DNA from: Lepidurus packardi
Lineage: Eukaryota; Arthropoda; Branchiopoda; Notostraca; Triopsidae
Direction of reading: 5' to 3'
Length of the DNA: 64,000 bases
Assembly: GCA_023053545.1 (NCBI GenBank)
Contig: JAKZAN010000007.1
Coordinates: 4,774,001-4,838,000, forward strand
In this document: positions 26,723 to 39,030 of the stretch, piece after piece
How the letters are laid out: the number at the start of each line of letters is the position of its first letter
How positions within the stretch are numbered: the stretch's first letter is position 1
The notes under the pieces: generated by a model
The model's input: the letters and a program-made list of their open reading frames with translations, nothing else
What the model was told of the DNA's origin: nothing
Databases searched by the model: none
Translations under genes and position numbers: made by a program

Positions 26723-28062
26723 AGATAAGCCTTATACATTCGCTATTAAATAGAATAACTTATTAAGAAACGCAATGTTGACGTGAAATTTTGTTTATTT
26801 TCTGCAATGCTCCTAAACTGGGAACTTTTCTAAGGTGGGTCAAACCCTTTCAGGGTTCGTCTTCGGTACGGACTTTCGTCATATGCGCTCCTAAGTCGGG
26901 GTAAGCCACAACCGTTCATCACAGGGCTATAAAATGGGAAACTGGACAACACGCTCATTAGCACGCGAAAGTTATATGGTCATCGCACGATTTCTTAGCT
27001 ATGGTAGTTACACCAGTACTTACAGTATATTAAAATGAAAAAAGTATAACTGCGTTGTTCTTATCTTCAAAACATTTGCATTACGAAGCGATCGTTCTGT
27101 TTCCTCTGACATTTATATTCTTTAAAATCTAGTCCAGTGGTTAGTTGAGTGCTTGTTTATTTTGAATTATTACGACCCGCTTTTCTGCTTCAAAAGCTCA
27201 GTTTTGGACTATATAAAAAATCTAGCCTTAACCAAACCCAACCAATCCTACCCCATACGCTAACATAAACTAATCGAATGTAGGATAAATATAATGTAAC
27301 TTAGCTTCATACATGAAGTATTTTAAATAATTAATATAAAAAATTCTTTACTTGATTAGATAGACTACTTGGCGATAAATTAAACTCTGTTTTACCAACA
27401 CCTTATCAAGACAGCTTTTATCAAACTATTATAAACTACTATAAACTAGTATAAACTGGTATATACTAATTTAGACTAGTCTTAACTGATTTAAACTAGT
27501 TATAAACTAGTATAATCTAGTTTAAACTGGTATATACTAGTTTAAGCCTATCAGTAAAACGAGTTAAAATTTGTCTTAATTGGTTTAAACTGGTTTCTGT
27601 TGGTTTCGCACTGGTATATACTAGTTTCGCCTAGTATAAACTGGCTAAAACTGGTTTAGTAAGCTAGTTTGAACTAGTATAAACCAGTTTAAAGCAAGAT
27701 ACACTAATATGAACGAGTTAAACTAGTATCGACTGTTATATACTAATTTATATTAATATAAACTGATATAAACTAGTATATACTAGTTATAATCTAGTTA
27801 AAACTAGTCTTAACTGGTTTGTCAAATTATAGTTTCGCTTTTTAATACGTTTCGCGGAATTTCGCTCGCGCGGTTTTGTACGTTCAATTCTCGTTTTACC
27901 ATTTCGCCTTTCGCATTTCTCGTTAACCCGCTATACATAGCGGTTCTCTGGTCAATTTTTTGAACTTCAGTCTTCTGGTGGCAGTCTGCAGTTCAGCGTG
28001 GTTGGTGACGAAAGTGTGTCTGAAAAGTTTGCTAGTTTTGTATCCAAAATATAGACAACAAA
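26723..28062. other. Divergent spacer between SLC25A46 and eIF3i
   Basis: 1.34 kb between two start codons on opposite strands. It should hold both promoters and any 5' UTR introns. No clear TATA box was assigned. The right third is a CTAG-rich minisatellite (27421-27832). Confidence 0.5.
27421..27832. repeat. Degenerate minisatellite, 10-11 bp unit (TATAAACTAGT type)
   Basis: About 410 bp made almost wholly of variants of AAACTAGT, AAACTGGT and TATACTAG, roughly 35-40 units, including many ACTAGT palindromes. Units drift by single bases and lengths vary by one or two, so it is old or evolving quickly. It ends about 230 bp before the eIF3i start codon. Confidence 0.85.
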
Positions 28063-29470
28063 ATGGTAATTGAAAAATAAGTGTTCCACTTTTTTATTTT
28101 AAAATTTTTTGTTTAGAAACCTTTAATGCTTCATGGTCATGAGCGTTCGATTACTACGATCAAATACAACAGAGAAGGCGACCTGCTGTTTTCGTCGGCC
28201 AAAGACAACCATCCGTGCGTTTGGTATTCGATCAACGGAGAGAGATTGGGCACCTTTGATGGACATCAGGGTGTAGTATGGACTATTGATGTTAATTTTG
28301 ATACCACCAAGCTTCTATCCGGTGCTGGTGACAACACAGTCATTTTATGGGATGTGGAAACTGGTAAGCTTGACAGTTAAACTCAATCGATGACAGTATA
28401 GTTGAATTGTTCACTTTATACAGGAAAACAACTTGGCAAAATCAAGACAAAAACATCCGTGCGTACTTGTGGTTTCAGTTATGGTGCCCAGACTGCTTTT
28501 TATTCTACTGATCAGCAAATGGGTTATCCTTCCGAAATATTCATTATTGATCTGAGAACTGTGGATTCATCGTTTGGTAGGTTTCTGTTCAATACGCATT
28601 TTTCAGGGTAGAAAGACCTAGCGCTCAGCAACTCTTTATTTTCGTTGTTGAACCTTCACAGTAGAGTACACTGTAGATACATGTGACTTTTGTTTCGTTT
28701 TAGGTGAAAATGATCCCATTTTGAGAATCCCAATGGCAAACAATGCTCCCCGAGTAACGTCCATGGTATGGGGTACGTTAGACGAATTTGTCATCTCTGG
28801 TCATGACAATGGCGATATTGCGCAATGGGACCTCAAAGTAAGAATTCCTTCAGATATGGAATAATTGCTTTTTAATTCAACCGAACTTAGACCGGCAGAA
28901 AAATGAACATGGTTTCCGAACATAACAAACTCATCAACGACATGCAGTTATCTAAAGATGGAACTATGTTTGTCACCGCTAGCAAAGACACTACGGCCAA
29001 GCTGTTTGACACAAGTACCCTACAAGTCATGAAAACATATAAGACAGAACGACCCATTAACAGCGCGGCTCTTTCTCCAATTTTACCACATGTAAGATGG
29101 TTCCTTATTCCAGCACAACATGCATAAAATAATAATAGTATAATCGTGCGTAATATGCATAGTAATAATGTAATGTGCATGTGTTAAATGACCGAAAGTT
29201 TGTAACGCCATACTGTACTAGGTGGTGCTTGGTGGTGGTCAAGAAGCTATGGACGTAACAACCACCTCTACTCGTATCGGCAAATTCGATGCGCGTTTCT
29301 TCCATCTCGTCTTTGAAGAAGAGTTTGGCCGGGTAAAAGGCCATTTCGGTCCCATTAACTCAGTGGCCTTCCATCCCGATGGAAAAGGTTATGCCAGCGG
29401 TGGTGAAGATGGTTATATCCGCATTCATCAGTTTGACCCCGCCTACTTTGACTTCAAGTTTGACTTTTAA
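28063..29470 (+). CDS. eIF3i: Eukaryotic translation initiation factor 3 subunit I (TRIP-1)
   Basis: Exons 28063-28065, 28117-28363, 28424-28576, 28704-28837, 28891-29091, 29222-29470; 328 residues (human 325). The first coding exon is only the ATG, spliced to AAACCTTTA, giving [14 protein letters not shown], the family's conserved N-terminus. Seven WD40 blades follow; clear repeats include [19 protein letters not shown] near the start, [28 protein letters not shown], and near the end [20 protein letters not shown] with [32 protein letters not shown] is a hallmark of the family. The protein is part of the eIF3 complex that loads mRNA on the 40S subunit and, with eIF3g and eIF3b, forms its mobile module. 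The gene converges with SCYL2; the stop codons are 404 bp apart. Confidence 0.97.
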
Positions 29471-29702
29471 AAATTAAGCCTGCAAGCGCCTCGTATACAT
29501 GTTCCAGACAAAAAGCTTGAGGATGTCCCTGATTGGTGAAAGCAAAGGATGAATACACAAATACACCCTTAGTGGAAACTGTTGAGAAAGTGTATTGACA
29601 ACTCAATACTACAGTCAGTATGGGATTTGGACGAGAAGATTCACTGTGAAGTTAAGGTAAGGATAAGCGTTTTCTGTCTTTTTACTCCTGTATACAAGAG
29701 GC

Positions 29703-29708
29703 AATAAA
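29703..29708 (+). terminator. Poly(A) signal candidate for eIF3i
   Basis: AATAAA 233 nt after the eIF3i stop codon, the first canonical hexamer on this strand in the convergent gap. The 29471-29874 gap otherwise holds only a short inverted repeat, ACTATAGTTGG near 29747 and CCAACTATAGT near 29792. Confidence 0.45.
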
Positions 29709-29874
29709 GGAAAAAGGGTATAGGACTAGAGTCTGGGGTAGCTATACTATAGTTGGCAGAGATACTTATGTAAAAACCCTGTGTTTTGGGTCCAACTATA
29801 GTTACGAATAGTAGAAAGCGTATCGTATACGTGCGCATAGGACTTGAAGGAATCGAGTTATAACCGCAAACTTG

Positions 29875-32800
29875 CTACTTGCCCGAAAAGAGTTGGTACT
29901 GCAATGATGAGAGGACGTTGAAAGGGAGCGTCAGCTAGGGAAAAGTGATTGTTTACATACCACTCCTGATCCGAGCTGCTGTAGCAGACTTGTGCCACTA
30001 GAAGTTCCGGAAATCACGGGCGGAGGACAAGCCGAACCACGTCGAGTTGCCAGATTAGCATACCCGCCACTGTTTCCCACGCTTAATAACATGGGGACAC
30101 TCGTGCTAGAAATGCTGCTTGTCTACCGCAGGTGTGGTTTAATTTTAACGGGAAATAAATCGATAACTGAGGTCGAGGTGAGGGTTTTGTAACTTACTGG
30201 TGGAAGCAGAGCCGCATTAGAGGGTCTTCGATCAGTCGACCCTATGCTTGAATGACGCCGTATAGGCAAAGTACCCACAGACAGACACGTTGCTGGAGAC
30301 AAGTGTGGACTGGAGCTTTGAGACATGATAAAAGGCGGCCGAGATTTGTTGCCGGATCCGCCGCCAGCCACTAGGCCATTATCAGAGAGCCTACGTCCTG
30401 CCAAGGATTGCGCAACCCGCAAATAGTTGCTATCTGGTGATGATGGACCTAATGAAATGGCTGCCATGGAGTGGGTAAACAGACCGGTCTCTGGGGACTA
30501 AATAGTCGCAGTATTCAATGTAGCAAAAGATGTTTACCTGATGAGTGCTGGCTTTTCATCATGTTCTCCTCACTGCAGGTCTTCCGTTGCTCGACTTTAA
30601 GAAAGGGTATAGTAAAATTCGGTGTATGCATATTATCAGTACTATGTTGGTGGCGTAAAGCTCGCATGCGTTCCGGACTCGGCAATGATAAATTGTCCAA
30701 TTTTAACTTGTTGCGCTGCTGTCTGTCAAGGGACCCCACCCCAGCCCAATAGAAAGCTTCAAGTCAACTTCCGACAAAGACTCACCGTAACATAAAAAGA
30801 AGAGAGAAATCACCTGTCGATATGTTCCAACATCTCTTGCAGTACTTCCAACAAGTTACAGAACTGCTCCAAAGTGAGTGACGGGTTCATGGTCTGGGGC
30901 AACAACAAAGGCATGATTCGAGTTGCCATTAGGCTTACGGATAAACCATATTTTTTGTTATTGAGCATTTTCCGGTAGATACCTTGGTCCAAAACAATAC
31001 AAAGTACATTAGTAGTGATTTTAAAAAATAATAAAGTCGTAAAAAATAAGTAAAAAATTAAAAGTAGACTGGGACGTACTGACGGTTTGTTGGATAATCT
31101 CCGGATCCTGGAGCTTGACGTCCCACAAGAGCGGCAGAACGTCGTCAATGATGGCGGATCGATCTAGTCGGTCGATGATTTGATCTATGCAAGCCAAAAC
31201 GTTGAGTGAAATTTTCAGATCAGAGGAATTGCGTTCAAAGACGGCTTTCGTTTTAGGCAGAACCATTTTCTTGACGACTTCGTCACTCAAAGAACTCGAG
31301 ATGTTCGTCACGCCCACCATTGCCGCGCTTTGAACTTGCAAAGTCGTTGACTCAAACGCTGAATACAACATGGGCAAGACTTCTGATTGCAGCTCCTCAG
31401 CTGGGGTCTTTTCCACTATAATATGCAAATTTTCCAGCAATGTCACGCTTGCTTGAATGGATTTCGGAACGCCCAATATTTGCCTGCACAAAAGAAGCTT
31501 TTTTTTTATTCCGCCTTAATCACGGAAACCTGCACACGCCATGTTCAATGCATATGAATCCCTAAAACCCATAGTCTTGTTTTCTATTGTGCTTTTTGCT
31601 TTTACCTGAACGAGGAGAGGACGTGCGTTTGATATTCTTCTGTTGAGATTTCTTGGATGAGCAACAAGACGGATTGCAGAACCGCAGCTAGGACTTCTTG
31701 TGTTCGCAATTCTTGCTGCAGGATTGGCCAAACATTTTGGAACCAGAGCTTCTGTTCGATGTCAATTATTTGGGAAGAATACAAGTTTCATAAGTATCCA
31801 AGCTTGGGGTTGTGACCTTTTTAGAAGAGTTCTCTTTGTTACTTTGGGGATCGATGGGAGAATATCCTTGAGCGTGTGCCTGAAAAATTGCGATTTTTGG
31901 CCAGGATCTTTCATGTTAATGACGTCTAAAAATTGCAGCGCATGCACCACTGGGTCACTTTATTAAAAGAAAGGAGATGAAAAGTGTTGCATTAGGATTT
32001 CCCGACGTAACTTTGTTATAATCCAAAGAAGAATTAATTGCTTACCTGAAGAACTTAATGGAGGCCAGTAATTGGGCTGTAGGTCGCTTACGAGAGTCTT
32101 TGCTTAATAATCTTATGACGGGTTCTTGGAGTCCCACGGGGATGAAAGGGAGCACGTTGCGAAGTTGTTCGTTCAACTAGAAAATCTCCTAGTTACGCTT
32201 TTGATTATGCAAAGACAAATATATCCTGTTCAAGTCAGCTTATGCATAATAAAGTCCTCTACGAATTTCGGACTCGAGAGAGATATTGAGGAAGAAGGGG
32301 AAGATAAAGTTCTCCGAGGATCAGAGGGACCTCACAAAGAGTCAATTCAAACATCTCCGTTAAACGCGGGAAATATCTCTCACCCGTGTGCTACACCGCA
32401 ATGAAACCCCATGATGCTATATATACGGTACCGTGCTTACGACACTAGTGTCAAAGGATGCAATTCAGCTCAACCTGTGCTTGTGATTCGGAGAATATGG
32501 CTGCTCTAATGATGACAACACGCTCGATTTTAACGTTTTCCCTCCACTGTGTAAACTGAAAGTGCTTCTCGAGATCAATCGAGTGACATAGGTTTTACAG
32601 CTGTTGACTACGACTACTTATTGCTTTGGCAAGTCAAACGTTCTATAAATATAAAGTCACCGAGGTTTGCTTACCATTTCTATCTGCTTGTTATAATTGG
32701 GGTTGCTGTGGCCAGATTGAATAAGGAGATGACCTTTGTTGAATACGGCCGCCATAACCAAACCTAATGAAAACATGTCGCTAGCTGCACTCACCACGGA

Positions 32801-35800
32801 ATGAGTTTGTACTTCGGGCGCTGCAAAGGAATAAGGAACAAGAAAGATAAATTAATTACTTGGGCAGATTTCCCCGTGACACACAAGAGGATAGAAAAGT
32901 CAAGCAAGATGTAAGACGGTTTTGCTTCCAATGTTTTCCCCCTCGCAGTATTCAGCCTTACCAATAAAGTCCAACTCGGATTGGGCAATTTTGGTAATCC
33001 GGGAAGTCCAGCGTTGTACTGTTAATGGCTCAGAACCGTCGTGTTCATTGGTGCGCTCTACAAGAGTGATGGAAAGAAAGCGAAAAGATTATATAAAATC
33101 GAAAAATCGGCTGATAAATTTGTGTATTAAAAAATCCTTTGGACCGATTTTCTCTCGGGGCTTTTAATATTGGGAATTCACATCGAGTTCCTTTTCACTA
33201 GGTTCCTTTTCACTTATATGTTGGATCTTACGAGTAATAAACTCAAAGCTTCCTCATGGCATTAAAATCGGAAAAAGATGATAACAATTTTGTTAATGGA
33301 CTCCCTTGGCCTTTGAATTGGATACTTACGGGATAAAAATAGGGTCCCGTATCGAAAGCGGAAACCAGGAGGCACCGTGTAAAAGAACCGACAGAAAAAA
33401 AGTTTGTCCACGTGACTAGGACCGTATCCGGCGTCTGCCGGAGCTCAATTTAGCTTATTTCATCCCTTAAACCAACTTCTGAACACTGACCGTATTACAG
33501 GAGCTTGTAACTGTACGGCAATTAACTTCCGTACTGTTCGTCGAGCCGGCGTTCGACGGAATACATAAAAGACCTTCAGTTTGAACAAATTTATTGATAC
33601 AAACGTAATTTCTCTCTTCGTAATTTTTCTTGTTACCTCTGAAAATCCTAAACACAGGACAAGTTTATCTAAGTATAGAGGGGAACCAAACAGGGTATAG
33701 CAAAAGAGAGCACACTTTGGAGCTCATATGAACCTAGCAGCTTTTGTGCTTCGCTACGTTCCTCGGATTACCCTTGGCTGAGCTCTATGTACTGTACTAC
33801 CTTCGCAATCCCCATCTCTTAGATTCCCGATCGATAAACTTACAGCAGAGGGCTTCTACTTTATACAGATGTACCTGGCGGGGTCCCGGCCATTGCAGAA
33901 GCAAGGATATCAATCGTAAACTAAATTTAAAATTTCTGTTTTTTCCCCCAACTATCGTTATATAGTAGGGTTGAATAAATGGCAAGCTAGAATGCAATCT
34001 CTTCCCGGGTGGGAGTTATCCAATTTTGCACTATGAAATCGGTAGTTCCCAACTTATTACCATAGACTCCCCGACTCCTTCGGGAGTGTGTCACGTAAGT
34101 GGTGTATAGGGTTTTGAACCTATTTGCCTTGTGCCTCTGTCTTTGGCCTTTTTTTCAATTTTCGTCGCAGAAAGTAGTCGACCTAGCCGGCACAGCTCCC
34201 GTTTCTTTACGTTTCTTTAAGTGTCTGGTCCCTTTCTATATTGTGTGGCAACCTGAGGCCGGATATTGCTGCAGCAGTATCATCTGCGCAATGACGCCGT
34301 GGTTCTCGCACTCCTTACTTTTTTAACTTATTTTTTCTTTCTTGTTTCGCATCTCCCGTCTTAATTTGCTCTCCGCATTTGGGGAGCTTTGCGTTTTGGG
34401 CTAATCTCCAAAACTAATTCGCTCAAGCAGTAATGAATCAAGACTTAAGACATGAAAGCAATTTCCCCAGTCCCATCCATCTCATCTCCGGTAATTTTTA
34501 GATATTCCTACTGGTTTATCTCGGGGCCTATAGGTCGTGTTCAAACTTGTATGCGCCTTGCTAAGTTTTTCGACTTCATAATGTATAGATTTGAAGTCTT
34601 AGCATTTTGCTTCCGAAAATAAAGTAGTCTTAACTCTCATGCGCTGTCTGCCTCAGGTACTGTGCTTACACACCTGCAAAGAGTACTCAGAACAAGGGTT
34701 TCTAATTCATGCTGTATACGGAAGACAAAAGATGTCGAAAACGGACTTGGGCATTATTAATTCAATTGCACCCCTCTCTCCCTCTCTCAAGGACTAGAGT
34801 AGTGTACCCTGTTAATTTCTAATACATTAGATATATAAGTATAAAAAATATATAAGTGTAAATAAAAAAAACACTTGAACTGGAACCATCTCTTCTCCCG
34901 TAGCTATAACTGTTGCTTACCTGCAAATTCCAAGCCGGCGAGTTTCCAAGTACCACGTTTGGTAATAAGGATGCTGGCGGGACACACGTTTCGATGAATT
35001 AAATGAGCCGTCATATGGAGAAAGCACAATGCCTCGGTTATCTATTGTATATGCAAAAGAGAAAAAACATCTATTTAGTTTTTTTTAGGTTAGGACGGGC
35101 GAAATTAGAATGTGGAAAAAAATCGAGCCAGCCAGGGTTTCAAAAGTTGAATAGAGCCAGTCAATTGGGAATCCCTGCTAGTGCCAGTTTGTGGGTCTAT
35201 CTAGCAGGGCAGAGTTTTGATATCTTTTCTTCCCAAAAGAGACCTTGCTTGCTCCCATCGACCTCGCTAAAGAATAGCGCCAAATGAAGCGAGGTGCTAT
35301 AGGAATTACATTAATGGGAATGGCACTGACAGGAGGTAGCGAGCGCAGTTTTTAATTACATTACACATTTATCTCGGCGTCCTACTATAGTTGTTCGGGA
35401 TAGCAAACAGCAAGTTTCTTTCTCATTTTTTTCCCCCAGCCAGCTTGTTTTATCCTTTGAGTGAGATTGCTCTCTGTAGTATTAGTAATGGAACCAAGGA
35501 CTTTCAAACTTTCCTTTCTTCCTTTGAATGCTGGAAAGTGGCGATTTAAAAAAAAACCTGCCTACTAATGTGCATGAAAAATGTTAACGAAAAAGTTGTC
35601 TTTTTTGTCTTTTTTTCTCACGGGGAGGGATCATTTGAACTTTTAATACATTACGAGTATCAAGAAGCTTACCTGCAGTAATCCATATTTTATTTCGATA
35701 TCCAAAAAGGGCAGTTCGGGCACAGGTGTAGTGTCGCCCTTGTTGGAAGTTTTCGTCATGGGCCTGGCCTCTTTTCCTTCTTTAATATCTCCGTTTTTGG

Positions 35801-36219
35801 ACAAAGTTTCGACGTTGTCTTTGATGACTGATTTTTCCTCGGCGGAGGAGAAGATATTGGCCAGAGAAGTTGCTACAGGTTCCGTGGCAAAAGCTAACGT
35901 GTCAGCCGTTTCCTCTACGGCGTGGAGAACGTGTAATAGTCGAGGGTGACGGCAACGTTCAAGCTGACGGACACCGTGTCGGAGCATTTCCGAAATGGTT
36001 TCTTTACGACGGGGTTTATGGAGTTTGTCCGCTGAGCGTTTGTCGAATAGAAACACAGAGGCTTCCTGGAACCCAGTAAATCATCAACATGCAATTGGTT
36101 GCACTATACTCTTTCATTACCCCCAACAACAAACCCACGCAAACTTCGCTGATATCACATTGAAATACTGTTCATAAGAACGCTCAAAGGACTCGCTTTC
36201 TGCTTGGCTAAGGGTTTAT

Positions 36220-36265
<46 letters not shown>

Positions 36266-36458
36266 TGAAAGGCGCAATTCGTACATTCATATATACAACC
36301 CTTACCTTGCCATCGCTTTTCCTGTAGGCTTCGTGTATTTTCCATAGCAATCCTGGCCCGGCACTGGATACTTGTCTGCCAATTTCAAAATGAGCAGTAA
36401 TGGCATTCCCATCTAAGAGCGACTGTGTGGACCCAGTCCCTTTGAAACGGGCGAACAT
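29875..36458 (-). CDS. SCYL2: SCYL2 (CVAK104), clathrin-coat-associated pseudokinase
   Basis: Fourteen exons in transcription order: 36458-36306, 36065-35673, 35041-34921, 33057-32962, 32820-32675, 32176-32046, 31957-31843, 31751-31606, 31483-31080, 30982-30814, 30722-30538, 30460-30198, 30122-29961, 29898-29875. All phases close; 835 residues. Exons 1-6 form the kinase-like domain: FEIGRQVSSAGPGLLWKIH as the nucleotide loop, then RHPRLLHVLHAVEE, LIHRNVCPASILI in place of the catalytic loop, GLEFA in place of DFG, and DFIAPEVQ near the activation segment. The usual VAIK lysine motif is replaced (SVFLFDKR), so activity is doubtful. Exons 7-10 are HEAT-like helices starting SDPVVHALQFLD and including LGVPKSIQASVTLLENL. 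The C-terminal tail is Ser/Gly/Pro-rich. SCYL2 binds clathrin and AP2 and works in endosome/TGN sorting. In exon 7 an inner donor (CCCAAA|GTAACA) was chosen because it restores phase and family alignment. A second ATG at 36473 could add five residues. Confidence 0.92.
33058..34920 (-). other. Intron of SCYL2
   Basis: A 1.86 kb intron between exons 3 and 4. No coding exon or known repeat was recognised. It contains ordinary AT-rich and T-rich tracts. Confidence 0.5.
35042..35672 (-). other. Intron of SCYL2
   Basis: A 631-nt intron between exons 2 and 3, in phase 0. No further feature was seen. Confidence 0.55.
36222..36264. repeat. Poly-T run, 43 nt
   Basis: An uninterrupted T run on the plus strand, so a 43-nt A run in SCYL2 pre-mRNA, 41 nt inside intron 1. 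No retroposed body was found beside it, so it is best read as a simple repeat. Confidence 0.85.
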
Positions 36459-37785
36459 GGCAACGCACGGCATTCGACACTGTTGATATTTACAAAAGGA
36501 TAGAGCCGGCAGCACGTTTGGTGTATGTCGAAAGAAAAGGAGAGCAAAAAGGTCGCGAATCAAGTGATTGGTAGTAGAGATCGATGCGTAACAAAGGACA
36601 TGGAAGCTAGGATCCCATGTACACGCCTGCATTGCACACTGGTTTACAAGAAAAAACCTAAAGTGTTTTTAAGTCGCATGCAAAAGCGGCTCGGAAATGA
36701 AATTTGGCAGTGAAGCGAAAGCCTTGATTGTATTTCTGCGTCAAGTACTGATGCATCTTTTTAAACTGCACAAGAGTGGGGACTTCTCTTAAAGGAACCT
36801 CTGCAGACGATAGAAAGACGTGGCCCATAGATAGGTTCCCCTTTTAGCTTTTCACTTTTGTCGGAGAGGAAAAAAATCATTTGGAAAGGCCAGACCTGTG
36901 CGCTCTGCGCTGAATCCCCGGGTCTAACGAACCTCGGTTTCTTGAGTGACTCTTCGTCGTAGTGGCTCACTTAATAATATGAGAAGAGGTTTTTCCGAGC
37001 TTGGGTATCTCGCAGCCCCTCTCGCATATAGACTGAATACACTGAACAAAGAAGAGAGCATTTACGTTTCTTTTGACGACAAAATGTGTTCTGACTCCGG
37101 GCTTGTGTCATATTACCGGTCCCAGAGATAGAATTCATCAGATGAAGGGCAAAAATACAGTATCTCTTTTGGCTTCCACTTTCAAAACCTTGTGTTACAA
37201 TTGTAACACCGTATACAAAGGATTTCCGAAAAGACATTACTGTTAAGCGAGTTTGCTTAATCCTTTGTTAATGAACTTCCTAAGCAAATTTAAGAGAGAA
37301 AAACACTCATTCAACCCTAGTCAAAAGTGGTTCCACATTGTGCAAGTTGTCAATCGTACTTTCCATTTTACAGCTGCGGAGGTAGCTTGTACCACGTTAT
37401 TCAAATACCGAGACGAAATTGGTTAGAGAACCAGGTGCGGATTCGATATTCCAAACGACATGCATAGAAAAAATTACGACCTGGTTTACCTTCGTTTTAA
37501 AAGTATTCAGAGCATGTACCAATTTCCTTTTAGCCCGCATATGGATGCCGAGTTTATGTAGAAGATTTATATCGAGGTTAACTGCATGATTAAAAGAAGA
37601 GCCGTGTTCCGCTGGTACCAGAACGCAGTACTGCTCCACTTAAGAGTTATATGCAAGCTGTTGCGCGTAAATAATATATGGGCTGATTGCTGGCTGTATA
37701 GGAGTCAGCCAACGTTTGTGAGACATGGCTGAAGCATTCTGGGGTGTCTGGCGGAGTGGACATATTTATAAATATAATACCGTGT

Positions 37786-39030
37786 AATGAGCCTCTCGAA
37801 TGGCTAAGTTCCATTTTGGTACTACACGGTTCACGGAAGTTCAGTGTTTCTGTGGAAACAATGAAGGCTATGCCAAGGACCTTAAGAGTAAGGTGAGGTA
37901 ACGCACTAAATCAATACCATTTGTGAGGCCAGTACTTTCTGGTAAGTTTTAGAACACAATGGTAAATTATTATTCCTTTGTTTTACATATTGCTCGAGGA
38001 CTTGCTGCCAATGGGAGGTGGGCTTCTTAGTGAAGCCAAAAGATAGAACTTATCCATGCTCGACTTTTTTGTGATTTATGATGTTGCTAGCTCGAAGGTG
38101 ATTGCGATGGTCAAGATCTGCCAGATCCGATTCGGAAACCGTACTGGACAAGATCACGTTTCCAATATGGATCGTTGTCAGTCAAGCGGTGCATGTTTGA
38201 AAAGGCGCATTATGCATAGCTAGACTGGATGATGAAGTTAAAAATAAAGCAGTTTTGTTGATCAATCTTTGAAGTAGATCAAATGCAGAAATAATAAATG
38301 GTATTACTATGTGCAAGAGTTTTAGTTCCTTTAAATGGAGAAAAATCAAAATAAATCTGTTTGCAAATGTACAAGGATGCTTCCATCAAAAAGTGGATAT
38401 GCGAGCTAACCTGGTTAGTGCGTCAAGGAAATTGGACGTGGACCAGTGTCACGCCCCACATTGCTGCGACTCGGCTTTAGGACATAATCAAGTGATGTAT
38501 TACGGAGGGAGAGTCTTTTCTTCAAATGAATGACTAATAAAAAAAAAGGTTAGGTCGTATCACAGTCTCGGCTCACAGTCGAGAGTCCATCACCACTGCA
38601 TCAGCTACCACTATTCAGAATCTGGGTTTACGTGGTAACGATTTCTACGCATGGGAACAGGTGGGTGTTTGCTGCCGCTCGGGTCGAAGCGGCGTTCACA
38701 ACTGACACCAGGAATCACCTGTTAGAATCCAGGTAGCAAAATTCGGTTTCATGGCATGTTTACGCATCCTACGTAAGGCACTGGTTTTCAGATTACTATA
38801 ATTGCAACCGAAATTAGATCGAATTGCTCTATTCAAGCAGCAGTGGTTCAACGAGTTTGCCTATCTCGTACCTTTCTAAAGATTGAATATGCGCAGGAAA
38901 TTGGCAGATGCGTTTTTTGGGAAGAAGCAAGAGGTTGAATGAATTTACGTCACGATGTCGTCATGGCTGCTCTACTGAGTGGGATTTGAGGGTCACAGAT
39001 TGTTTCAAAGAACAACAAGCTTATTAGGTA
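37786..39030 (+). pseudogene. Fragments of a WSC-domain-like gene, probably decayed
   Basis: Three or four protein-like pieces on the plus strand. Piece 1 (37800-37892) reads MAKFHFGTTRFTEVQCFCGN and ends at a GTGAGG donor; the spacing of FG, then CFCGN, is that of a WSC carbohydrate-binding domain. Piece 2 (38091-38216), after a TAG acceptor, contains GQDLPDP and YGSLSVKRCMFEKAHYA, like the RDLP and helix of another WSC domain, but a TAG at 38217 falls where Gly is expected. Piece 3 (38562-38660) contains ATTIQNLGLRGNDFYAWEQ and ends at GTGGGT. A further piece near 38840-39030 is interrupted by two TGA codons. The WSC match is from memory of the motif only. The pieces suggest one gene that has lost function, or one whose exon structure I have misread. 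Confidence 0.35.

Noticed and set aside
31762-31843. Longer version of SCYL2 exon 7 running to the donor near 31821
   Set aside because: That donor leaves phase 2 and the next exon cannot be joined in frame; the inner GTAACA donor restores phase and family alignment.
36216-36305. Minus-strand frame running into a poly-Lys tail
   Set aside because: It is the start of SCYL2 intron 1 read through the poly-A run, not coding.
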